The notes under the pieces: generated by a model | The model's database searches: none | Seen by the model: only the letters and a program-made list of their open reading frames with translations | What the model was told of the DNA's origin: nothing | Made by a program: the position numbers and the translations under genes | DNA from: an uncultured Halieaceae bacterium | GTDB lineage: Bacteria > Pseudomonadota > Gammaproteobacteria > Pseudomonadales > Halieaceae | Length of the DNA: 6,288 bases | Direction: 5' to 3' | Assembly: GCA_913063005.1 (NCBI GenBank) | Contig: CAJXZI010000121.1 | Coordinates: forward strand, 1 to 6,288 | Shown here: positions 1 through 6,133 of the stretch, piece by piece | Position numbering within the stretch: the stretch's first letter is position 1 | Layout of the letters: each line of letters opens with the position of its first letter

Positions 1-639
1 ACTCGCCTCTTGACTCGACTCTTGGGCCGCAGCAACTTGAACGCGCTCTGGTGAGTCATCATCCAAGAAAAAAAGCGCGATCAGAAGATTGATACCAATG
101 GCAATCGATGAGAGCCAAAAAACGTGATCCCAACTTATCGCCCTGACATAACCCGCGATTACAGGTCCCAAGAAACCACCAACATTGACCATCATGTAGA
201 AGATGCCGAAGGCGCGTCCGCGATTATCATCGTTTGAACTGCGTGCAACCGTACCCACCACGAGGGGTTTAAAAATGGCGGCCCCTAAAGCCACAAGCAT
301 GTAAACAAAGAAAAATGGCCAGAACTCGTGCACCCGCCCCAGCAATAAGTAACTTGGTGTGAGTAACGCAAAGGCGATCAAAAACATCTTCCGATAACCG
401 ACCCGATCTCCCATTGCGCCTGTGATCACAGGTAAGACATACACAAAGAAAGGAATGATGCCCTGCAAGATGCCGCGCTCGGTGTCGCTAAAGCCAAGTC
501 CGCCCGCACTCGGTGACGTACTCATGTAAAGCGAGGAAACGGTAAAGAAGCCGTACCAGGCTATGCGCTCGAAGATTTCGAGCGTGTTGGCAACGTAGAA
601 GGTACGGTTAAACGTATTTGCTGGTGTTTTGTTATTCAA
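1..639 (-). CDS. POT/PTR-family proton-dependent peptide transporter, N-terminal half (cut by window edge)
   Basis: Open minus-strand frame of 213 codons running off the window start, so the C-terminal half is missing. It should be an inner-membrane MFS symporter importing di-/tripeptides with protons. The translation shows family landmarks: the TM1 ExxER motif (E21, E24, R25, then Y29), an MFS motif A-like GAMGDRVGYRK at 74-84 after TM2, the TM4 FKP motif with Lys124 (the conserved POT lysine), and FYMMVNVGGFLGPVIAGY at 148-164, matching the TM5 family signature. About six membrane segments are visible, then an acidic, Gln/Ser-rich stretch from 193 that fits the central cytoplasmic loop. No in-frame ATG exists near the N-terminus. 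I chose TTG at 637-639 because GGAG lies 9 nt upstream; TTG at 652-654 is the alternative. Substrate is inferred: some POT relatives carry other solutes. It is divergent from an Xaa-Pro-type peptidase. Confidence 0.88.
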   Translation of the reverse strand, partial: MNNKTPANTFNRTFYVANTLEIFERIAWYGFFTVSSLYMSTSPSAGGLGFSDTERGILQGIIPFFVYVLPVITGAMGDRVGYRKMFLIAFALLTPSYLLLGRVHEFWPFFFVYMLVALGAAIFKPLVVGTVARSSNDDNRGRAFGIFYMMVNVGGFLGPVIAGYVRAISWDHVFWLSSIAIGINLLIALFFLDDDSPERVQVAAAQESSQEAS

Positions 640-669
640 ATTTTGTGTCTCCAACCACCTTGAAATATA
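640..669 (-). promoter_or_regulatory. Putative -10 box and Shine-Dalgarno for the POT transporter
   Basis: Read on the minus strand, TATATT at 664-669 matches the -10 consensus in five of six bases; no clear -35 element precedes it. GGAG at 649-652 stands 9 nt before TTG 639. Transcription starting about 7 nt after the -10 box would leave a leader of under 20 nt containing this site. That favours TTG 639 over TTG 654, which would have almost no leader. The promoter is an inference; the ribosome-binding site is better supported. Confidence 0.35.
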
Positions 670-739
670 GCATGCGACCTCTCGATAAGTTATTGCACTT
701 GTCGTCTAGAACCTCCGACAATGGGAGCCAAGAACCAAT

Positions 740-753
740 GGAAGTTCAAGACT
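740..753 (+). promoter_or_regulatory. Shine-Dalgarno deciding the M24 peptidase start
   Basis: GGAAG at 740-744 lies 9 nt before ATG 754. The more upstream in-frame ATG at 721 has only a poor purine stretch before it (CCTCCGACA). This supports a start at 754, removing 11 residues (MGAKNQWKFKT) that do not look like part of the fold. Confidence 0.55.
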
Positions 754-1896
754 ATGTCAGCCAGAGACACCGTTAGCCCTATCACCCACGAAGAGCGTGA
801 ACAGCGACTCCGCACCCTTCAAAATAGCTTGCCGGCGTTTGAGCTAGACGCTGTGATGATTACACCTGGCGCTAGCATGCGTTACTTCTTCGGGCTTACC
901 TGGCGTGAGACGGAAAGGCTAGTCTGTGCCGTTGTCTCAGAGCAGCGCGTGGTATTCGTCTGTCCAAAGTTTGAGGACACAGCGCTTCTGGCCGCGCTCT
1001 CTTCAACCTTCGACTATGCGTGGTGGGAAGAACATGAAGATCCTCGCCAAGTGGTTTCAGCAGTTCTATCGGATAGTCAGTGCCTAAATGTCGGGATTGA
1101 TCCAAGTTGCTCATACGGTCAGGTGTTTGCGCTTGGCAACGCTACATCGGCAACACTGACGTCGGCTGGATCCATTCTGCAGTCATTGCGCGCGCAAAAA
1201 TCTGAAACCGAGCTGGCCCTTATGCAAGCGGCCAAGACCCTCACGCTCGACGTTCATTTGGCGATATTTGAGTGGATTAAACCGGGCATGAGAATGAGCG
1301 AGGTGATAGCTGAAATCGATCGCTTGCACCGCGCCGGCGGCGCTGACAACGGGAGCTTCTTCTGCGCCGTTCAGTTTGGTGAAGGTACGTCACACCCGCA
1401 CGGCGTTCCCGGAGATCCCGTTCTCAACAAGGGAGAACTGATACTGATCGACACTGGTTGCACGATCGATGGCTACCACTCAGATATCACACGAACCTAC
1501 GCGCTCGACAAACAAGACGATCGTGTCGAGGCGCTGTGGGAGTTAGAAAAAGAGGCACAAGCGGCCGCTTTTGATGCCGCTCAAATTGGCCTCCCTTGCG
1601 GTAGTGTCGACGCAGCCGCTCGCGCTGTGCTCGAGACGCATGGACTGGGTCCAGATTATCAGCTACCAGGCCTTCCTCATCGCACGGGGCACGGCATCGG
1701 ACTCGAGATTCACGAGGGTCCATACCTCGTTAGAGGCGACGACACACCTCTTGCAAAGGGTATGTGTTTTTCGAATGAACCCATGATTGTTGTTCCCGGG
1801 CAATACGGCATTCGTCTGGAAGATCACTTCTACATGACCGAATCAGGCGCCCAGTGGTTTACCGAGCCACAAAAGAGTCTCTATCAACCACGATAA
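754..1896 (+). CDS. M24-family metallopeptidase (Xaa-Pro dipeptidase/aminopeptidase type)
   Basis: A 380-residue cytoplasmic protein of the pita-bread fold family, expected to use two divalent metal ions to cleave peptides with proline at the second position. Numbering from the alternative ATG at 721 (391 residues), the N-terminal creatinase/prolidase-like domain spans about 20-155 and the catalytic domain about 162-385. All five M24 metal ligands are present: Asp244 (LIDTG), Asp255 (SDITRTY), His324 (TGHGIGL), Glu353 (NEP) and Glu367 (RLED). Supporting histidines are His227 in SHPHG, His320 and His331 (IHEG). There is no signal peptide. The start at 754 was chosen for its GGAAG site; 721 remains possible. 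Exact specificity cannot be read from sequence: ectoine hydrolase and creatinase-like enzymes share the fold, though creatinases lack the metal ligands seen here. The divergent peptide transporter suggests a role in using imported peptides. A strong hairpin follows the stop. Confidence 0.9.
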   Translation: MSARDTVSPITHEEREQRLRTLQNSLPAFELDAVMITPGASMRYFFGLTWRETERLVCAVVSEQRVVFVCPKFEDTALLAALSSTFDYAWWEEHEDPRQVVSAVLSDSQCLNVGIDPSCSYGQVFALGNATSATLTSAGSILQSLRAQKSETELALMQAAKTLTLDVHLAIFEWIKPGMRMSEVIAEIDRLHRAGGADNGSFFCAVQFGEGTSHPHGVPGDPVLNKGELILIDTGCTIDGYHSDITRTYALDKQDDRVEALWELEKEAQAAAFDAAQIGLPCGSVDAAARAVLETHGLGPDYQLPGLPHRTGHGIGLEIHEGPYLVRGDDTPLAKGMCFSNEPMIVVPGQYGIRLEDHFYMTESGAQWFTEPQKSLYQPR

Positions 1897-1907
1897 GATC
1901 TACCCGC

Positions 1908-1937
1908 AGGGTTGCGTGGCTTACCTCACGCAACCCT
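1908..1937 (+). terminator. Strong hairpin after the M24 peptidase gene
   Basis: A perfect 11-bp stem (AGGGTTGCGTG at 1908-1918 pairing with CACGCAACCCT at 1927-1937) encloses an 8-nt loop, starting 11 nt after the TAA stop. The following sequence, CATCAGAGTTTCG, has only a weak T run, so intrinsic termination may be incomplete; RNA 3'-end protection is an alternative role. It separates the peptidase from the next gene on the same strand. Confidence 0.65.
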
Positions 1938-2009
1938 CATCAGAGTTTCGCAATGCGACTCGCTTTTCATAACCGCTAAACACATTAAATAATAAGAAGG
2001 GAAACTCGC

Positions 2010-2342
2010 ATGACGGCTAGATTATTTCTGGGAAGCATCATTATTATCGTGGGCGCCTACACGGCACCCGTTGTTACCGATTACGGACTGCTAACGCTAC
2101 TCCCCAGCTTTTTTGGCGAGATAAGTAAGATGAATTGGCAAGGGCAATTCAACCTCGACTTTTTCATGTTCTTACTGATGTCGGGCTTCTGGATTGCATG
2201 GCGCAACCGCTTTTCGCCGACAGGAATGGGGCTTGGGATAGGCGGGGTCTTTTTGGGAGCCCCCTATCTATCTGCCTACTTGCTATATCTAGGCCAGCGA
2301 CATAGCTGGGATTTCAATAAAGTATTTTCGCAGGATATGTAA
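2010..2342 (+). CDS. Small three-helix membrane protein, possibly DUF2834-like
   Basis: A 110-residue protein of unknown function. The ATG has a good ribosome-binding site: GAAGGGA ends about 8 nt upstream. Hydrophobic segments lie at about 5-22, 49-64 and 74-95, with a shorter hydrophobic stretch (YGLLTLLPSFF, 25-35) after the first; basic residues (RNR, 65-67) follow TM2, suggesting a cytoplasmic loop there. The pattern of a first helix ending in proline, an Asn-Leu-Asp-Phe-Phe entry to TM2 (Asp50) and a Gly-rich third helix with LGAP resembles the DUF2834 family of small bacterial membrane proteins. That assignment is from memory of the pattern and is uncertain. It lies 113 nt after the peptidase gene with a hairpin between, so it is probably its own transcript. 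No catalytic or metal-binding residues stand out. Size, start site and coherent hydrophobic pattern make a real gene likely. Confidence 0.72.
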   Translation: MTARLFLGSIIIIVGAYTAPVVTDYGLLTLLPSFFGEISKMNWQGQFNLDFFMFLLMSGFWIAWRNRFSPTGMGLGIGGVFLGAPYLSAYLLYLGQRHSWDFNKVFSQDM

Positions 2343-2526
2343 ACCCGTGCTGTCACACTACCACCACCCGCTATGGAAGGAGTCATACCGACATTTCGGC
2401 CGGGGCACCGTTTGCCAATATCTGTAGAGGAAACAATGTGAGAGTCTTGTGTGCAAACTCAATTACGAATCGGCGACGCCGTTTTTAGCACAGCAACCTA
2501 ACCTCGTCACAAAGCTGCCTTCCTAG
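2343..2526. other. Convergent intergenic region without a gene
   Basis: This 184-bp stretch lies between the ends of the small membrane protein gene and purT, which converge on it. I see no coding frame of useful length. It holds one possible weak terminator (2471-2486) and a short CCGA/TCGG hairpin near 2388-2399 that I do not consider significant. Confidence 0.6.
2471..2486 (+). terminator. Possible weak intrinsic terminator for the small membrane protein gene
   Basis: CGGC-GAC-GCCG (2471-2481) forms a 4-bp GC stem with a 3-nt loop, followed directly by five Ts (2482-2486); two As upstream could pair with the T run around one mismatch. It sits about 130 nt past the 2342 stop. The stem is short, so this is tentative. 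On the minus strand it lacks a T run and would not terminate purT efficiently. Confidence 0.35.
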
Positions 2527-3708
2527 CTATAGAGACACATCCACTGCATCGGAGACCGCATTGGCTTTGGCGCGCGCTTCCTCAACAGTGGCACCACGCG
2601 CTAGTCCTACACCCATGCGGCGCTTTCCAGCCACCTCGGGTTTACCAAATAGTTTGACCGAGGTATCAGGCGCGGATAATGCAGCGCCGAGATTACCAAA
2701 GCGCGTTTCTTTTGATTCCCCCTCGACCAAAATCACGCTGGAAGCCGATGGTCCATGGAATGCAATGTTTGGGATAGGCAACCCAAGAATTGCTCTCGCG
2801 TGGAGCGCAAACTCCGATAAGTCCTGCGAGATCAGTGTAACCATCCCGGTGTCATGTGGACGCGGCGATACCTCGCTGAAATAAACATCATCGCCTTTGA
2901 TAAAGAGCTCGACACCGAATAATCCATAACCCCCGAGTGCTTCAGTTACCCTTTCGGCAATGTCTCGAGATCGTGATAGCGCAAGATCCGACATAGGCTG
3001 AGGCTGCCAACTCTCTTGGTAATCTCCATCCTCTTGACGGTGTCCAATGGGCTCACAAAAACTGACACCTCCCACGTGTTGAATGGTGAGAAGCGTAATT
3101 TCATAGTCAAAATCCACGAAGCCCTCAACGATCACCTTGCCTGCACCTGCTCTACCACCAGCCTGTGCGTAGTCCCAAGCGTGATCAATATCTGCCGCTG
3201 ATCGAACGAGACTCTGGCCCTTGCCCGAGGAGCTCATGATCGGTTTAACCACACATGGAATACCAATATCCGCAATCGCTGCGTCAAAAGCAGCTCTATC
3301 AGCCGCAAAAGCATAAGGGGAAGTTGCTAGATTCAGGTCCTCGGCCGCTAGACGGCGTATACCCTCCCGGTTCATGGTGAGCTGCGCGGCGCGCGCACTC
3401 GGTATTACCCGAAAACCCTCTGACTCAAGCTCGACCAAAGTATCTGTCGCGATAGCCTCGATCTCAGGAACGATTAAGTCAGGCTTTTCCGCCTCAACCA
3501 CTCTTCGTAATTCATCACCATCGAGCATGGAAAAGGTGTGCGAGCGATCCGCCACCTGCATCGCCGGCGCGTTCTCATAACGATCGCAGGCAATCACCTC
3601 AACCCCCAGTCGCTGCAGCTCGATGACAACTTCCTTTCCCAGCTCTCCAGAGCCACAAAACAGCACACGGGTGGCGGTTGATGAAAAAGGGGTTCCAATA
3701 CTGACCAT
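2527..3708 (-). CDS. purT: Formate-dependent phosphoribosylglycinamide formyltransferase 2 (PurT)
   Basis: Cytoplasmic ATP-grasp enzyme of de novo purine synthesis: formate + ATP + GAR gives formyl-GAR + ADP + phosphate, replacing the folate-dependent PurN step. The 393 residues match the E. coli enzyme (392) almost colinearly. Landmarks are the N-terminal Rossmann-like GSGELGKE (19-26) with Glu22/Leu23 for GAR, PEIEAIATD (81-89) with Glu82, TMNREGIRRLAAE (111-123) with Arg114, VVKPIMSSSGKGQ (153-165) with Lys155 and the ATP loop, VIVEG (192-196) with Glu195, GYGLFGVELF (260-269) with Glu267, and FSEVSPRPHDTGMVTLISQD (277-296) with Glu279 and Asp286. LFGKPE (353-358) and RR (363-364) complete the substrate site. 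ATG 3708 is preceded by GAGG with an 8-nt spacer. The gene is monocistronic and divergent from the molybdopterin oxidoreductase. No key residue is missing. Confidence 0.98.
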   Translation of the reverse strand: MVSIGTPFSSTATRVLFCGSGELGKEVVIELQRLGVEVIACDRYENAPAMQVADRSHTFSMLDGDELRRVVEAEKPDLIVPEIEAIATDTLVELESEGFRVIPSARAAQLTMNREGIRRLAAEDLNLATSPYAFAADRAAFDAAIADIGIPCVVKPIMSSSGKGQSLVRSAADIDHAWDYAQAGGRAGAGKVIVEGFVDFDYEITLLTIQHVGGVSFCEPIGHRQEDGDYQESWQPQPMSDLALSRSRDIAERVTEALGGYGLFGVELFIKGDDVYFSEVSPRPHDTGMVTLISQDLSEFALHARAILGLPIPNIAFHGPSASSVILVEGESKETRFGNLGAALSAPDTSVKLFGKPEVAGKRRMGVGLARGATVEEARAKANAVSDAVDVSL

Positions 3709-3894
3709 TGCGGTGACCTCAAGTGTCTATAAACAAGTAACTGAAGCTTTAACTCAAGACTCGCGCCATCGGTTTGATTAAAACGTCTTTGTTTCAACCC
3801 CAAAGGAGCCGGAAGTCATGTAGTCTTAACCATCAACAATAATACCTGCTCGCCCGATTTGGGCACTGAGCGCGAACGCTGAGGCTAACAAACC
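3709..3894. promoter_or_regulatory. Divergent purT / oxidoreductase intergenic region
   Basis: This 186-bp region must carry the control elements of both flanking genes. Plus strand: AATAAT at 3838-3843 is a five-of-six -10 match but lacks a recognisable -35. Minus strand: TTGAGT followed 18 nt later by TTTATA, between about 3726 and 3755, is a weak promoter candidate for purT. GAGG at 3709-3720 on the minus strand serves purT and GAGG at 3881-3884 serves the GTG start at 3895. I see no convincing PurR operator. Two small hairpins lie in the oxidoreductase leader (3852-3864 and 3869-3880). Confidence 0.4.
3852..3894 (+). promoter_or_regulatory. Leader hairpins and Shine-Dalgarno before the molybdopterin oxidoreductase
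   Basis: GCCC-GATTT-GGGC (3852-3864) and AGCG-CGAA-CGCT (3869-3880) are two 4-bp GC-rich stems in succession. The second ends directly against the GAGG ribosome-binding site (3881-3884), which is 10 nt before the GTG start. They could tune translation, but stems this short arise by chance. This is too small to be the known molybdenum cofactor riboswitch. Confidence 0.3.
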
Positions 3895-6015
3895 GTGACG
3901 ATTGCATCGACTAAAACCCATCACCGTGTCTGTCATCTTTGCGAGGCCATGTGTGGGCTCATCATAAAAACAGAAGGCGACAAAGTCGTTGATATTCGGG
4001 GAGATAAATCAGACCCATTAAGCCGTGGGCATGTTTGCCCCAAGGCGGTGGCGTTACAAGATATACACGAAGATCCTGACCGCCTAAGAAAGCCGCTCAA
4101 GCGTATTCGCTCCGCCCCGGGGGTCTATGAGCACGTGGAAATTGAGTGGGGCGAGGCACTTGATCTCGCAGCCAATGCACTGGCTGACACAATTGAAAAG
4201 CATGGTGTTAACGCGATCGGTGCCTACTTTGGCAACCCGTCGGCCCACAATTATGGAATGATGACCCACCAGAGAAATCTCTTCCGTAACATCCGGACGC
4301 GCAATCGCTTCTCTGCAACCTCGGTTGATCAGCTACCGCATCACCTGGTCTCGATGTGGATGTACGGACACATGTTGCTGATGCCCATCCCAGATATCGA
4401 TCGTACTGATTATTTTTTGATGCTCGGCGCCAATCCGCTTGCGTCAAACGGCAGCATCTGGACCGTGCCTGATGTCAGAAAACGCATCAAAGACCTCACC
4501 GCTCGCGGTGGAAAATTGGTGGTGGTGGATCCAAGACGAACAGAGACAGCTGAACTGGCAAGCGAGCACCACTTTGTGAAACCCGGAACCGATGCAGCAT
4601 TGCTACTTGCGCTCATCCACGTCATCTTCCGAGATGATTTGGTGTCGCTCGGAGCGTTAGCAGACTTTACCGACGGTCTTGATGATGTTCGAAATGCCGT
4701 TTTACCTCTATCCCCTGAGTGGGCGTCAGATATCACAGGTATTCCCGCTGCTAATATCGAGCGCATCGCTACGGACATGGCAACAGCTAAAGCTGGCATT
4801 TGCTACGGGCGCATGGGCGTCAGCACGCAGGCTTACGGCACCCTTTGCCAGTGGGCTATTCAGGTCATCAACGTGATCACGGGCAACCTCGACAAGCCCG
4901 GGGGTAGTTTGTTCACCAAGCCGGCCATGGATCAGGTTATGAACAGTAGCCGCGGCGGTTTTGCTCGTTACACCAGCCGCGGACAAGGGCTACCTGAATT
5001 TAACTACGAGCTTCCCGCTGCCGAACTCGCCACTGAGATTCGGACCCCGGGAGCGGATCAAATTAAACTGATGTTCACGGGCGCAGGTAATCCCGTCCTG
5101 TCTACACCCAATGGGCGCGCGGTCGATGAAGCCCTAGAAGAGCTCGATTTTATGATCTCGCTCGACCCTGCACTCAATGAAACAACGAGGCACGCCGACA
5201 TCATCTTGCCGCCTACATCGCCGCTTGAGCACGATAATTACGACTTCGTATTCCATAACATGGCCATCAGAAATACCGCACGCTACACGCCAGCAGTTTT
5301 TGATAAGCCAGAGGGTACACTTCACGATTGGGAGATTTTCGCAGAGCTCGGAGAACGATTGGCAGAACGGTTAGGCTTAGAGCCGATGCCGCGAGTACCG
5401 CCACACAAAGTGGTCGACGCAGCACTCCAAGCTGGACCCTACGGACGAGATTCGGAGTGGAACCTCAGCATCGAGAAGCTGAAAGACCATCCATCGGGTA
5501 TAGATTTTGGCCCGTTGGAACCGTCATGTCCTGAGCGTCTTCAGACAGCCGATAAGCGCATTGGGCTGGCTATTCCCGAAGTGTTGGCTGACATCACTCG
5601 TCTATTGTCGGATGTAACCATCAATAAGGGCGGCTACCGACTGATCGGGCGTCGCAACGTCCGCGACAACAATTCATGGATGCACAACCACCAGCGCCTT
5701 ATCAAAGGAAAGTCGCGATGCAACTTACTCATGCATCCGGATGATGTCGCAAAAGAAGGCTGGTCAGAGGGCATGCAAGTGACAATCAAGAGCCGCGTTG
5801 GCGCCATCACCGCAGAGCTGTCGCCCTCAACCGAAGTCATGCCCGGAGTGATTAGCTTGCCACATGGTTACGGTCATGGCTTGCAGGGCACACGCTCCCA
5901 AGTCGCTAATGGTCACGCTGGTGTAAGCTGCAACGATGTTACTGATGAGCAGTTCCTAGATCAGCTCTCGGGGAATGCCGCTGTTAATGGGGTTCCTGTG
6001 GAGCTCTCGGCATAA
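3895..6015 (+). CDS. Molybdopterin (bis-MGD) oxidoreductase with N-terminal [4Fe-4S] cluster
   Basis: A 706-residue protein of the DMSO reductase/formate dehydrogenase superfamily. Residues 9-65 form the Fe4S4 domain with Cys13, Cys16, Cys20 and Cys48 (C-x2-C-x3-C-x27-C) and the characteristic GHVCPKA. The catalytic molybdopterin domain covers about 67-490, with YFGNPSAHNYG (111-121), LMLGANPLASNG (175-186), LVVVDPRRTETAELA (208-222), KPGTDAALLLAL (229-240), GNLDKPGG (330-337), GAGNPVLSTPN (397-407) and the HADIILPPTSPLEHDNYD run (433-450). The C-terminal MGD-binding domain is about 580-690. There is no twin-arginine signal, so it is probably cytoplasmic. No Cys or Sec is visible at the usual metal-ligand position (FSATSVDQLPHH, 139-150). 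The start is GTG with GAGG 10 nt upstream; no nearby in-frame ATG exists. No electron-transfer subunit lies alongside. The reaction is unknown: it may belong to the uncharacterised single-subunit groups, and a formate dehydrogenase label would be over-reach. Confidence 0.93.
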   Translation: MTIASTKTHHRVCHLCEAMCGLIIKTEGDKVVDIRGDKSDPLSRGHVCPKAVALQDIHEDPDRLRKPLKRIRSAPGVYEHVEIEWGEALDLAANALADTIEKHGVNAIGAYFGNPSAHNYGMMTHQRNLFRNIRTRNRFSATSVDQLPHHLVSMWMYGHMLLMPIPDIDRTDYFLMLGANPLASNGSIWTVPDVRKRIKDLTARGGKLVVVDPRRTETAELASEHHFVKPGTDAALLLALIHVIFRDDLVSLGALADFTDGLDDVRNAVLPLSPEWASDITGIPAANIERIATDMATAKAGICYGRMGVSTQAYGTLCQWAIQVINVITGNLDKPGGSLFTKPAMDQVMNSSRGGFARYTSRGQGLPEFNYELPAAELATEIRTPGADQIKLMFTGAGNPVLSTPNGRAVDEALEELDFMISLDPALNETTRHADIILPPTSPLEHDNYDFVFHNMAIRNTARYTPAVFDKPEGTLHDWEIFAELGERLAERLGLEPMPRVPPHKVVDAALQAGPYGRDSEWNLSIEKLKDHPSGIDFGPLEPSCPERLQTADKRIGLAIPEVLADITRLLSDVTINKGGYRLIGRRNVRDNNSWMHNHQRLIKGKSRCNLLMHPDDVAKEGWSEGMQVTIKSRVGAITAELSPSTEVMPGVISLPHGYGHGLQGTRSQVANGHAGVSCNDVTDEQFLDQLSGNAAVNGVPVELSA

Positions 6016-6087
6016 GCGGAACTCTCGGCACGAGTGGAGCTATCGGTATGAGTGGAAATATCGGTATAAGTGGAAACATCGATATAA
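5998..6087 (+). repeat. Five imperfect 18-bp tandem repeats spanning the oxidoreductase stop codon
   Basis: Units at 5998-6015, 6016-6033, 6034-6051, 6052-6069 and 6070-6087 follow the pattern GTGGARCTMTCGGTATAA with a few differences each. Unit 1 is the last five codons plus stop of the oxidoreductase gene (VELSA, TAA). Because the period is exactly six codons, later units keep the same frame: they read AELSAR, VELSV-stop, VEISV-stop and VETSI-stop. Neighbouring units are most alike, as expected of slipped-strand duplication. The array ends one base before a perfect inverted repeat. Confidence 0.9.
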
Positions 6088-6088
6088 A

Positions 6089-6133
6089 CAGCCTCAAGCA
6101 TTTGAAACGGGTCGTTTCAAATGCTTGAGGCTG
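6089..6133. repeat. Perfect 21-bp inverted repeat with 3-nt loop
   Basis: Left arm 6089-6109 begins CAGCCTCAAGC and ends GAAACG; right arm 6113-6133 is its exact reverse complement; the loop is GGT (6110-6112). There is no mismatch in 21 pairs. It lies 73 nt after the oxidoreductase stop and could serve as its terminator or RNA 3' end. The plus-strand 3' side (AGTGGCAGG) has no T run, while the minus-strand 3' side begins TTTATAT. A dispersed palindromic intergenic element is an alternative that only a genome search could test. Confidence 0.9.

Noticed and set aside
721..753. Upstream ATG at 721 as the peptidase start
   Set aside because: It has a poor ribosome-binding site, and the extra 11 residues (MGAKNQWKFKT) fit no family feature; ATG 754 has GGAAG at 9 nt. 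It is kept only as an alternative.
2561..2884. 107-codon plus-strand frame opposite purT
   Set aside because: The purT frame on the other strand is full length with every active-site residue; this frame shows no recognisable domain.
3775..3800. PurR-type operator upstream of purT
   Set aside because: AAAACGTCTTTGTTTC has a weak resemblance to half a site but lacks the palindromic ACGCAAACGTTTGCGT symmetry.
3852..3880. Molybdenum cofactor riboswitch in the oxidoreductase leader
   Set aside because: Only two 4-bp hairpins are present, far smaller and simpler than the known Moco RNA motif.
4410..4799. 129-codon minus-strand frame inside the oxidoreductase gene
   Set aside because: It lies wholly opposite strongly conserved molybdopterin-domain motifs and its translation is low-complexity Ser/Ala-rich, so it is a shadow frame.
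5998..6087. CRISPR-like array
   Set aside because: The 18-bp units are directly contiguous with no spacers and are imperfect, so this is a simple tandem repeat.
6089..6133. Insertion-sequence end or integron attC site
   Set aside because: There is no transposase or integrase gene, no second terminal repeat and no visible target-site duplication; attC sites have bulged, imperfect arms, unlike this perfect stem.
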